A stretch of DNA of 64,000 nucleotides from Pomphorhynchus laevis (taxonomy: Eukaryota > Acanthocephala > Palaeacanthocephala > Echinorhynchida > Pomphorhynchidae): contig WNNJ02003615.1 of the NCBI GenBank assembly GCA_012934845.2, positions 43,265 through 107,264 on the forward strand, in the 5' to 3' direction. The translations under genes were made by a program, and so were the position numbers. Shown piece by piece: positions 44,222-55,079 of the stretch (positions are counted from its first letter, which is position 1; each line of letters begins with the position of its first letter). The notes below the pieces were generated by a model, which made no database searches, was not told where the DNA came from, and saw only the letters and a list, made by a program, of their open reading frames with translations.

Positions 44222-45605
44222 TTGTTTACAAAACAGCTTGCCAGCGGAACAAAACACATAATGACACGAAAAACATCGAAGCTTAAAGCTAAGAAGTCCA
44301 ATGTAAACACCGTATCTCTAAACGCAAGCATAATTGATAAGTGTACATCTGTCCAAGTTCAGTGTTCGAATGATTTGTGTGATATCTGGACCACTATTTG
44401 TATGAGCAAGTTAAAAAAGAATTCTCATGATGCTTATTTATGTGGCTTTTGTGCTGTGAAGGAGCTTAATATTTTGAGAAGACGTTTGGTCGAATTTGAA
44501 GAAGCACATAACCAATCTCTCAGTCGAACCGTTCTCATGGACGATAAAATATCCTATTCCAAAGCCCAACATCCTCTTAAAAATATAGTTCCTGTAGATG
44601 CGCAGGTTGGGGATGATACGACTGCCTGTGTTATTCCCCTTGATGAGAATACAAACGATCGCAAATTGCAACAAATTGCTGAAAATACAGTCCCTAAAGT
44701 ATCACAGACTACGAACGATATGACTACATGCGTTGTCGTTGATCGTCCTTCTCCCGATATTGCTTTACATATTGACAACCGAACTCGAACAACTGGCGCT
44801 CATGTCGGCAGCGATGGACCTGTAGCATCCCGTATTTGGAAGTGGGGATATTTGCGTTCTTCCTATTCAACTCCAAATTCAGTGTCAAGACCGTATGACG
44901 AAGTCTCGAAATATATTCTGTCTGATGAAGCTATTTCACAAAGTGATACACCGAAGATGTCGAATGCTCACAATGCGACATTCCGTACTCTCTCAAACAA
45001 AGATGGTCAGTGCGTTTAATCGGGCAACGCACACGTCACCTTGATGTCACCATCAAGTTCTTTAGTCTCATGATTCACATACCAAGACAGACTTATCTAG
45101 CTTGCGGAATATTGTTAAAACGGATACTCAAATACCCAGCTTACATGCATGTACAGATACACAATCTGCTGTGTCCTGTGATGGTCTCGATAGGGTGATC
45201 TCAAATAAGCGTATATATAATAGAGGATGCTCAGTTATTCTAGCTAATGTGCCCGATTCTATATTCGAGAAGGCGCAAGCACGACTGAATGACGACATTC
45301 AGAGTTTGAGGTCTATTCTTGCACATGTACTTGGCTCCTGTGACATTGAGACAGTCCAAAAAGTTAAACTTGTTGCTCTTTTCCGCCTAGGTAAGCGTAA
45401 TGCTTTAAATAATAAACCCCGACTACTCAAAGCTGTCTTCCATAACCAACTTCATGCTACCTTAATGTTGCGAAACTCGTTCCGTCTCAAAGGGTCTAAT
45501 ATTCGACTCCTGAAAGATCTTGATGTATCAGAACGAAAAAAATTATCGAAGGTTAAAGAGGAACTAGCATCTCGTGTTGCTAAAGGAGAAACAAATCTGA
45601 TGTGA
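44222..45605 (+). pseudogene. LINE family C ORF1 with PHD-like zinc finger
   Basis: The first stretch (44222-45019) starts with basic residues, then a PHD-like finger at residues about 40-82: VQCSNDLCDIWTTICMSKL, then AYLCGFCAVKEL, giving CxxxxC-x-W...C...YxCxxC. A coiled-coil-like stretch (LRRRLVEFEEAHNQ) follows, then SRIWKWGYLRSSYS, conserved among copies. After a frame change near 45010, the second stretch (45102-45605) reads RGCSVILANVPDSIFEKAQA, LVALFRLGKRNALNNKPRLL and IRLLKDLDVSERKKLSKVKE, an RRM-like nucleic-acid-binding region judging by position and pattern. It ends NLM-stop-KNFQV, where copy C7 reads on (IIRNFQV), so the TGA at 45603 looks like a mutation. ORF1 proteins of this type bind element RNA. 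Confidence 0.8.
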
Positions 45606-45642
45606 AAAATTTTCAGGTTGCGAAGCGAAACACCCGGCTGAG

Positions 45643-48600
45643 TTGGAGCCCACTAGTCATGTCGCCTCGCGTGCATTCTGTAATCGAAACGGGCTCGTCT
45701 ACTCTGCCTATCTGAGTCTAAATGATTTAGCGTCCGGGTTATTAGGATGTGTAAGGGGTGATAGGAATACTCCCAGAGGTATGTTGGGGCATTGTGAAAT
45801 ACTCCATGGTAATGTTCGCAGTCTTATATCGAAGATAGATGAACTGAGATATAGAGTTCAGTTAATTCGTCCTAAATTACTTGCTATCACAGAATCATGG
45901 CTATATGGTGATATTGTTGATAATGAAGTCTCCATCCCTGGCTTATCTGGTTTTCCGCAGTGATCATAAAAGTGGAAGAGGTGGAGATATTATTCTTTAT
46001 GTGAGCAACGATGTGAAAGTAACTATTCTTAGCACTTCTTCTTCTGATAAAGTCGAAAGTTTGTGGTGTCGGGTAAAATTCATGCATACCGCTCCGCTTG
46101 TTCTGGGGGTAGTATATCGTTCACCCTTGGCCGCCACAGATAAACTGATTGGGGAAGTAGAACTTTATTCTAAAGGTACCTCCAATGTTTTAATACTTGG
46201 TGACTTGAATATGCCTTCGGTTGATTGGAATTCGTATACGGCTTTTCCTACTTGTGACCATGCTTCCTATGACCTTCTGGAGTGTATCATCTATTGTGGT
46301 TTAACTCAGCATGTCCAAAATTACACTCGTTTTGCTAGTGACAGTAGATCTCTATTAGATGTATGTTTATCTTCGAACAGTGAGATTATTAACGCTATCT
46401 GTTATGATGTCCCGATCGGTATGTCTGATCATTGCGTAGTGATCGTTGGGTTAAGGTTTCAAGAAGAAACTCGAGGTCCACGTGAAAATCAAGTGGTTAA
46501 TGCTTTCAAAACCAACATAGATGCAATTCAGTCGATATTTTAACAGCTTCGTGGCCAGATCCCGCTGTTGTTGGAGTACACGGCGCGTGGAATTACTTTC
46601 AGAGAACCTTAGAGTCGTTACTTATTTTATTCTCTCCACTTAGAAGCAGGACACGTCGAAAAGATTCTCCCTGGTTCGATTCTGAGTTACGTTCAGCATT
46701 GAGGACTCGTAATTTGATCTTCAATCGCTACAAAGTTGGGGAGTGTAGTTATGATGTTTTTAAACAGGCAAGAAATTTATTCAATTCATTGAAGAGAAAG
46801 AAGCGGTGTGCATTTGAGAATGCATTAGCTAACAAGTGTAAATACGATTTAAAGGTCCTTTTTCAGTACCTATCAAGTAGGGGAGCTGTTGATTCTTCGA
46901 TTTGTCACTACTTCTATGACATTTCTGCGAATGACCTAGCTGAAGAGTTTGCGGCACACTATTGCACTTCAGTAGAGCCCGCAAATGAACATCAAACTTT
47001 TTGTATGGAATCTAGTGTGCTGAACACTTACTCTGACACGTGTCTTGAGTTGGACCTTGACAATTTGATAACGCCAGCTAAAGTCTATTCCGAATTACGC
47101 CGTCTAAAAGCAAATAATTCAAGAGGTTGTGACTTACTACCTTCTGTTTATCTGCGCAGATTAGCAGGCTCAATTTGCGTTCCTCTCTGTGCAATTTTTC
47201 GCCAGTCAATCTTAGAAAGATATCTTCCTAATGTGTGGAAGCAGTCAATTGTTCTTCCCTATTTCAAGAAGGGAGATCGCTCTTCCGTCGAGAATTATAG
47301 GCCGGGGAGCATTACCTGTATTTGCTGTAGAGTGTTGGAGAGGTTTGTGCCTCGCTACATGGTTGAGTTTTTTCGTGTAGGAAAAATTTTAGTCCTTAAT
47401 CAGCACGGATTTCGGGAGGGTTATTCAACTGTTTCAAATTTGCTTGATGTTCATCTTGATTGGACAGCGAATAAGACACATTATACCGATACAGACATTA
47501 TATTCTTCGACTTTTCTAAAGCTTTTGATAGAGTAGATCATGGTCTACTTCTTCAGAAACTTGTCAATACTGGACTCCCAAACATAATAGTTGATTGGAT
47601 TAGAGAATTTCTTCGTGATCGTTGCTTTCGAGTACTTGTCGATTGGTCATTGTCTGTGTCTAGAGAATGTCATATTAGAGTATCTCAAGGTTCAGTTTTG
47701 GGTCTGGTTTTATTCAGCATTTATGTTAACGATTTGCCTGGGTGCATTCGCTCTCGATCATGTTTGTATGCAGATGACTTAAAAATATGGCGGCCCATTC
47801 ATTCATGTGATGATGTTGATAATTTGCAAACTGACATAGATAATGTGGAGTTGTGGGCGGCGTCTAACAAGCTTGTGATAAATGTTTCGAAATGCAAACA
47901 CATGCGTATTATTAGTAATGCTCGCAAGCAACTAACATCAGCTTGTTACACATATAAGGGCTGTATTGTGGAAAGTGTCGATAGTTACAAATATTTAGGA
48001 GTATGGGTTACCTCTAATTTATCAACTAAAAAGCACACTGATCAAGCTTGTGCCAACTCCAATAAAATGATAGGTATGATTCGACGCGCGTTTGTTCGCG
48101 TTAATCCGACTGCTCTTCGGCCTCTGATTTTAGCACATGTATTAAGTAGACTTTTATATGCAGCTCCGGTTGTATACCCACGTACTGTGCATGAACATAA
48201 GAAATCAGAGAGGGTACTTCGCAGGGCAACAAAGCTTGCACCAACGTTAGCGTCGCTGCCTTATGAAGACAGACTGAGATCATTAGGACTTGAGACCATC
48301 ACATGTACCCGTCGGTACATGGATATGTGCCTTGTTTGGAATTTATTCCAACGTCCTCATCACCCTCTTCGGAGTAGGGTTCAACTACGTGGTTCAAATG
48401 TTCTTCGCGGTCATTATTTAACTATTCGAAGAAACAGAGTACAGAAATTGGGCGCGATGCAATTTGATAGAAGAATTGTTGAGCTTTGGAACAACCTTGA
48501 TGCAGACACCGTTGGATGCAGTTCACTTAATACTTTTAAAAGAAGACTACGAATGGATCAAGCAATGTTTCGTGTTGCATTTCCTTATTTTAATAACTAA
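45643..48600 (+). pseudogene. LINE family C ORF2: apurinic-type endonuclease and reverse transcriptase
   Basis: Endonuclease: HGNVRSLISKIDELRYRVQ (45800; the metal-site N), AITESWLYGD (E), RGGDIILYVSND, VLGVVYRSPL, LGDLNMPSVDWNSY (46197; the GD.N block) and SDHCVVIVGL (46423; SDH). Frameshifts near 45955 and 46540 split it. The RT is a clean 633-codon stretch from 46699: LPNVWKQSIVLPYFKKGDRS, NQHGFREGYSTVSNLLDVHL, IIFFDFSKAFDRVDH (residue about 268), VSQGSVLGLVLFSIYVNDL (a PQG variant), SCLYADDLKIW (residue about 354) and KYLGVWVTSNLS. Catalytic Asp residues are intact, though S replaces the P of PQG. The C-terminus (RGHYLTIRRNRVQKLGAMQF) is shared by the other copies. Such proteins nick the target and copy element RNA into it. 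Confidence 0.92.
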
Positions 48601-48685
48601 TTAATTTATTTACGAACTTATTGTGAGCCAGCTATTTGAGCTAATGCTCGGATGTTGTTGAATGTATAATAATAATAATAATTGT

Positions 48686-50055
48686 TTCACGGGTATTACC
48701 GTCCTATTTCACTAACCTCTATTCCATTAAACATTCTGGAACGATTTATACTTGGTGAGCTGAAAAGATGGGACTGTTCTCGTGATAGTGTTTCAGATAG
48801 ACAACATGGCTTTCGGTGTGGTCGTTCGACAACGTCTAATATCTTATTGAGTCATCATCATTGGTTAAGTAATCTCGATCAAGGGTACCCAACTGACGTA
48901 TTATTCATCAATTTCCGGCGTGCTTTCGATACTGTAAACCATAATATGATATTGTCTAAGCTGATTAATTATGGATTTGATCCAGTGCTTACAAACTGGA
49001 TTTGTAGTTATTTAACAAACCGTACTTTTCGTGTTCAAGTAGGAAATTCACTATCTTGCTCATGTAAATATTGTTCAGGTGTTCCACATTAATCTGTATT
49101 AGGGCCTTTCTTATTTAACATATTTATAAATGACATAGTATCCTGTTTTCGTCTGATTGTGTTCTGTATGCTGACGACTTTGGATGATTCGGCGAATCAT
49201 CCAAAGCCGTTGAATTATTGCAATTCGAGTTGAATATGATGCTTAGATGGTGTAGAAATAACAAATTGGATGTTAATTATGAGAAGTGTGCGCACATGAC
49301 AATCGGTAAGGCATCCAATTCCTCATATTCCTTAGGGTGAAAAGAAGTAAGTACAGTTCGTACGTATACAGATTTGGGTATTAAAAATAGTGCCTCTTAT
49401 GTGTTTTGAAGAGCACTCTCGATGTATTTCAGCAAAATATCTTCGGCTTTTCTGGTGTATTCGCCGCTCGTTATCGATACTTACCCCTCGAATTTTTAAG
49501 AACGCATTCTTCGCATTTTCGCTACCGATCATTGAATACGGCCTTCCAGCTGCCGCACCAATTTTTGTTAGAGATACCTTGACCATCGAAAAAGTGCTAC
49601 GAGTATCTTCCAAGCATGTATTAGGTTTCCAAGGTTTGTCTTATGAGCTCCGTCTTGAGATATTAGGAATGAACACACTTGAATCACGTAGATCATTCAT
49701 TGACCTCGTTTATTTGCATCGCTTAGTTATGCTTTGTTATGGGGGTGATTATTTAAAACAACCAACTTCAATAAACACTCACAATCGCACAAGAGGACAT
49801 AAAGCTAAATTGAGAAAGCAACAAGTATGCAAATCGGTAGTTAAAGAGTCATTTCCGCATTGCGCGATCAATGTTTGGAATGAATTGGACAGCTTAATAG
49901 TTACTACGCATTCGACTAAAAAATTTCGTCAGAAATTAAAACAACATTTTTCTTGCGGATGATTTTTATTTTACTTTTATTTTTATTTCTATATTACCCA
50001 CATGTCCAACATTAAGAGCTGTACTGAGCTCCTCTGTTGTGCTCTATAATAATAT
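48686..50055 (+). mobile_element. LINE family C, 5'-truncated in RT (copy C5)
   Basis: Begins in the RT at YYRPISLTSIPLNILERFIL, then HGFRCGRSTTSNILLSHHHW, LFINFRRAFDTVNHNMILS (the first catalytic Asp has become Asn) and a broken GVPH-SVLGPFLFNIF. The ADD block at 49160-49190 is disturbed and repeats its own text (ttggatgattcggcgaatca, a small inverted repeat). The C-terminus (49390-49962) is open: IEYGLPAAAPIFV, YELRLEILGMNTLESRRSF. Its 3' end is near 50055 with ctctataataatatg. It stands directly behind the tail of copy C4. Confidence 0.88.
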
Positions 50056-50559
50056 GATCTCTGAACACAGACTTCAATTTTGGTTTGCCATCATTTGGAG
50101 CGAATGACTTCACGTATCCCCACTGTTAATGCTGTCATATATGGTGACATTTAGGATATAAAAAATTGGACATTAAAAAAGTTTGAGAAATAATATACAT
50201 ACAACGTTGACCTTATTGACGAATAATACAAATATCATTTGCAATATAGACATTAAAAAAGTTTTAGAAATAATATACATACACCACTATTTCAATCCAT
50301 TAAATTTTCTAAATCAACTTGTAACTGAGCAGAGAATCTTCATTAGTTAGAACTTGGCGCATGTCTTACTCATTGAAGCTTTAATATTGTTGCTACAATC
50401 CAAGACCTTAAAAAAGTTTGAGAAATAATATACATACAATATAATATACATACAGGATCCATTATTCAATAACGAATTTTTCGTTTGAAAAATTGATGGA
50501 AATTTGAATTCCAGTACAATTCACATTATATGACAAAAATATTACAAAGAAGACCAACA
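50056..50559. repeat. AT-rich spacer with three copies of a 31-nt block
   Basis: The block ttaaaaaagttt(g/t)agaaat followed by aatatacataca occurs at about 50173, 50253 and 50408, at uneven spacing. Between copies the text differs. No gene is seen. It might be the 5' region of copy C6 or a separate short repeat. Confidence 0.5.
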
Positions 50560-50856
50560 AGCAAGCGAAATACAACAATACAACAAAGTCGGTAGGGTAC
50601 GCAGATAATGAAATGGCATGAGACTCTCAAGGCTGCACGATATGGACCAGAGCAAGCTTCCCTTCAGACAGTTCTCAATCAATGACGAGTCGCAATTTCT
50701 ATTGTGGTTTCTGTGCAGCTCTAGCAATTGCGGATTTAAATAAGACTATTAATGACCTACCCTCACTAATCGACGACACTGATAAACTATTACGATCAGA
50801 TATCCCTAATACATGTGAAGTATTCGAGCAAGATACAATACCATCACTAGACAATG

Positions 50857-51078
50857 TAATTACTCTAACAACTACGGTCTCCGATCGTTCCTCGTCGCCG
50901 CCACACTCGCCTGGAATCAACTCCCTCTCGACGTCCGCCGCGCTCCCTCCTTTATCATATTCAAACACCTCCTCCGTTCACACCTTCTCGACACATGATT
51001 TACATTTTTGTTTTGTTGTGGTCATGTAAGCGTGCGCTGGCACGCATCTGCCACGTTAAAATAAATCTTATTTAATCG
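50857..51078 (+). mobile_element. LINE family A 3' end inserted in ORF1 of copy C6 (copy A7)
   Basis: About 220 bp reading actacggtctccgatcgttc, then the tcgcctggaatcaactccct and cgacacatgatttacattt blocks and gctggcacgcatctgccacg followed by TTAAAATAAAT. It equals the last coding and 3' part of family A (copies A1, A5, A6). ORF1 sequence of family C resumes after it, so this is a nested insertion with 5' truncation. No clear target duplication was seen. Confidence 0.88.
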
Positions 51079-53017
51079 CCCCAATCAACATAACGGCAAC
51101 ATCTGAAACTTCAATGTTCCGGAAATCTACTCCTACTCGAGTTTGGACACAAGGACATGCAAGATCGCGAATCGTAAAGGCAACAACCTTTGAAACTTCT
51201 TCCTTACCTAACCTTAAATATGATTTCCTGGATTCGTCAAATCTAGAGAATTCTACTATTTCTTACAAGGGTACACAGAAATAAACATTCCATATCACCC
51301 AGAAAGCACATCCAAGGTCGGAAACAAACACAGAAGCACCACATCACACAGCACTCCCAGCTTTTTCTTGCCCTTAAACAACCCATAGTTCATATAAAAC
51401 GGATGAAACACTCAAACAAATGATAAATCATACCAATTCCACTGTAAACAACACTGATAACCCCAATATACCTATTCTATCTGAGCCTAAACGACATAAA
51501 CGCCGAACATTCGATCGGGATAAATGTTTCATCATTGTAAATTTAAATGAATCACCGAGTCCAAACAGTCTCATCCGGATTAAACATGATGTTGATTCAG
51601 TAAAACAAGTTCTTTCAACTGTTCTCTCAACAGAGATATCAGTCGAACAAAATAGACAGGTAATACACCTCTTTCGCATTGGGAAGAAACAAGATGGTAC
51701 CAAACCAAGGCTTTTGAAAGTTGTTGTTGATAGCCCCAAGACTAGTAAGCAAATCATCAAGAATTCCTTTAAGTTAAGGGGTTCCAGTATCAGACTTCTA
51801 CCTGACCTCAGCACTGAAGATGGAAACAGATTGAAATCCCCAAGGCACGAGCTTTAACAAAGAATTTAAAACGGTGAAAAATATCTAATTGTGCAAAATT
51901 TTCAAGTTGTGCGGCGAAGGGTATTTACGCGATTCAGCCTCGGAATCCGTCTAACCGTTCTATCGATACGCTCCGCCGCACAGATTCGTACATCAAAGAC
52001 GTAAACATCAATCCTATTTCAACACCAACAACGACACCTCATCACTGTCGTTACTCTCAAAATAATATTTCCGTAATGTACTCCAACTGTTTAAGCATGT
52101 AAAACAAATTTGACAAAATATTGTCTCGTTAATTCAATGAATCCAAACATCATAGCATTGAGCGAAACCTGACTTAACAACGATATATCTGATAATGAAA
52201 TCTCAATCTCAGGCTACTTTGTTATACGATCGGATCGAACCGCCTCAAAAGGAGGTGGAGTTATATTATACGTCAAGCAACCGTTAACCATAATCGAGTA
52301 AAGCATTGTATCAGATGATTCATACAACGAATATCTGTGGGCAACAGTATCTTCTCCTGAGAGACATAAACTAAAAATCGGTTTATTTTACAGCTCTCTG
52401 CGCTCAGCAACTGAAAAGATTGGCATCTCTTTGCATCACCTAACAAGCTTATCACCGATCATTATCCTAGGAAACTTCAATATGCCTCATGCCAATTGGG
52501 ACCTATATACTTCGACACATGGTTGGGATGTTGAATCATATAATCTCCTTGATACGTTCAACGATCTCAATCTAACCCAGCATATGAACGAACCCACTAG
52601 CAGGAGGAATCAATCATCTGCCATTTTAAACCTCTGCTTATCACGAGGGGCACCCACAATTGATAAAAAATCGCTCAGCCCACTATTGGCCACAGTGATT
52701 ATTGTGACATTAGGCTGGCACTTTCTGTTAGTATCTTTAAAACAGCCCCCTCCTCTAAACCCGAATTGAAGCCTTCAAAGCGAATTTCGCAAGTATAACG
52801 CAAGCTATTCGAAACATTCAATGGCCTAATCTACATGTAATTGGCATAGATCAGTGCTGGGAAAATTTTGAATCTACCCTGATCAATGCTTTAAATTACT
52901 TCTCCCCTTTAAAACGTCAGCGCACATCCCACAAAACTCCCATTTAATTTGACTCGCAGATTAAACAAATGATAAAGACAAGAGACAAAATTTACAAAAA
53001 AAATTCAAAGAAAAGAA

Positions 53018-54460
53018 TTGTTCTTGGACCGATTACAAGTAATTACGAAATCAAGTAACGGAACTCAAACGTCAAAAACGCAGGTGCTTCTTTTATATAT
53101 TTGTCGATCATCAAAAAGATATCACAGTAAATTGTTCAAACATATCAACTCATTTAATTCAACTACCGCTGAGATCAACTCTATATTTATGGAAACCGGT
53201 GAGCTCTCATTCGATGAAAAAACAATTGTTAATATTTTCCTGGATCAATTCACGCTAGAGAGTCCTACCTGTCAGTATTGCCCTCGAGTCTCCACAGCTC
53301 AGTATCTGTGTTACGAATTTACTACATTTGATAAATTTGAGGTACTTAACGAACTTCTGAAGCTACCACGTTCAATTGCGGCAGGACCGGACAACATTCC
53401 TCAAATTCTTCTTCGGGAACTTGCACCAGTAATATATGAACCTTTACACACCATATTCGATTTCTCATTGTCAATAGGATGTATACCATCAGATTGGAAA
53501 TATTCTACAATCCGACCTCTCTACAAAAAAGGCGACCGTAATCTAGCAAGCAACTATCGGCCAATAAGCCTTACCTGCGTTGCTTGTAAAGTGCTAGAGA
53601 AACTGCTTTTTAAACGAATCATCGGGCATCTAGAAGGGAACCAAGTACTCTGCGACAGCCCACATGGTTTCCGCCCAGGAAGATCTACTGTCACAAACCT
53701 CGTACTTGCGAGAAGTGATTGGACCAGATATGCCGAGGCTGGAGTTAGTATTGACGTTTTGTTTTTCGACCTCAGCAAAGCATTTGATCGGATATACTAT
53801 GATGTCCTCCTTATTACGCTGGAACAATACGGCATTAGAGGAACCTTCCTAAATTGGATTAACTCATTCCTTAGAAATCGGAAGAGTACTGTATTGACCA
53901 ATAAACATATGTCAAAGACAAGAACTCCTGGACGCGTCAACGAGCTTACTAAGGCTATTTCGAGTCGATGTAATTTATATGCCGACGACTTGAAAATTTG
54001 GCGACTAATAATCGATAACCCAGATCCAATGATACTCCAGAGACACATTGATAATATTAAGGTATGGTGTAATCAATGGAGATTGGTATTAAATTCCGAT
54101 AAGTCAAAACATATGCGCATCGGACATATACACATCAATTTATCATATCCTATTGACAAAAGAGAAATTGAAACAATTCCCTTATTTCAAAACCTTGGAG
54201 TGATCGTAAATAGAAGCTTATCGACCATCCCACATACCAGTCACACAGTTGCTAAATGCCGTCGAATTTTAGGACTTATTAGAAAGACCATTGGCCAGCT
54301 TGACGCATCCAGTTTTAAGTTAATTTACAATGCTTATGTCTTATCTTTAATGATATACGCTTCACCTGCCTGCCACCCTCAAACTACGTCAGGGATAAAC
54401 CTGTACGAATTCATATTACGCAAGGCCACACATCTTGTACCCGCCCAACGCAAGCTCTAA
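53018..54460 (+). pseudogene. LINE family C reverse transcriptase in copy C6, PQG block deleted in frame
   Basis: 480 open codons. RT blocks: SIAAGPDNIPQILLRELAPV, IPSDWKYSTIRPLYKKGDRN, NYRPISLTCVACKVLEKLLF, HGFRPGRSTVTNLVLARSDW, VLFFDLSKAFDRIYYDVLLI and CNLYADDLKIWRLI (53972), then NLGVIVNRSLSTIPHTSHTV. Between FLRNRKSTV and RVNELTKAISSR the block that should read SGVPQGSVLGPLLFLLYVND is missing, leaving TRTPG. The deletion keeps the reading frame, so the long open stretch hides a lost active-site element. The C-terminus runs out of frame after 54460 and then resumes toward 54780. Confidence 0.88.
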
Positions 54461-54885
54461 TTCATTTTTCGACTCCACGCACTTGGTGTGACCACAGTGA
54501 ATAAATCTTTAAAGTCGTCTGATTTAATGTTTGTGAAAACACCGCCTAATGTTCAAAAGGGAAGAAGGAACATGTTTGTCGTAAACTGTATGAACTTCGA
54601 AATTCAAACAGATTGAGGGGACATCACCTCACGTTGAAGACCCACATTCGTCCACGAAGAAGATTTAACACAATTGCCAATCGAACGTGGAAAGGCTGGA
54701 ATAAGCTACCAAGTCAAGTGGTTTCGGCCTTTAGTATTTTGTCCTTCAAGAAAAGTCTAAAGAATGTACTACTAACTTAGAACAATCGGATTTTCATTGA
54801 TATTTGCTTTTTACCCTGTACCCAGCCTGTACGAGCTCTACGCTCTTTTGCTGCTGTTGTATTTAATAGTAATATACGTACATTA

Positions 54886-55079
54886 ACCATTAATCGTGTT
54901 CATACTGTACAAATTTACAATACCATACTGATGGAACTTACCCACAATCTAAAACTCTAAACTTCAGCAATTATGGGGAATGACATTTTTATTCTGAAAT
55001 AAAAAGCAAGCTCTCCTAGAAATAGTACTTTTGACACCATCTCAAGGACTCAAAGCCAGATTCCGTGTTGATACTGTCA
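54886..55079. other. Spacer between copies C6 and B5
   Basis: No recognised content. Confidence 0.35.

Larger units (their letters stand above)
44150..48685 (+). mobile_element. LINE family C, best preserved copy, full length (copy C4)
   Basis: About 4.5 kb with a 5' leader, ORF1 (44222-45605), ORF2 (45643-48600), a short 3' untranslated part and a tail of (TAA)n at about 48665-48682. RT conserved blocks, a PHD-like ORF1 and the apurinic endonuclease place it near the CR1 group. Four coding breaks by eye (one within ORF1, an early stop at its end, two frameshifts in ORF2) make it inactive now. Its tail is followed at once by copy C5. Confidence 0.92.
50560..54885 (+). mobile_element. LINE family C, nearly full length, carrying a family A insertion (copy C6)
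   Basis: ORF1: NFYCGFCAALAIADLNKTIN (end of the PHD-like finger, 50690), then the family A 3' end at 50857-51078, then TPTRVWTQGHARSRIVKA (51130) and the ORF1 end at 51420-51857 (KCFIIVNLNESPSPNSLIRI, LFRIGKKQDGTKPRLLKVV). The endonuclease at 52080-52770 is broken but shows GNFNMPHANWDLY (52470) and LTQHMNEPTSR. The RT is one open stretch at 53018-54460. The C-terminus continues to 54780 with frameshifts, and the tail is a gttgtatttaatagtaata-like stretch. ORF1 text is more basic and AT-rich than in C4, so it is a separate subfamily. Confidence 0.9.
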
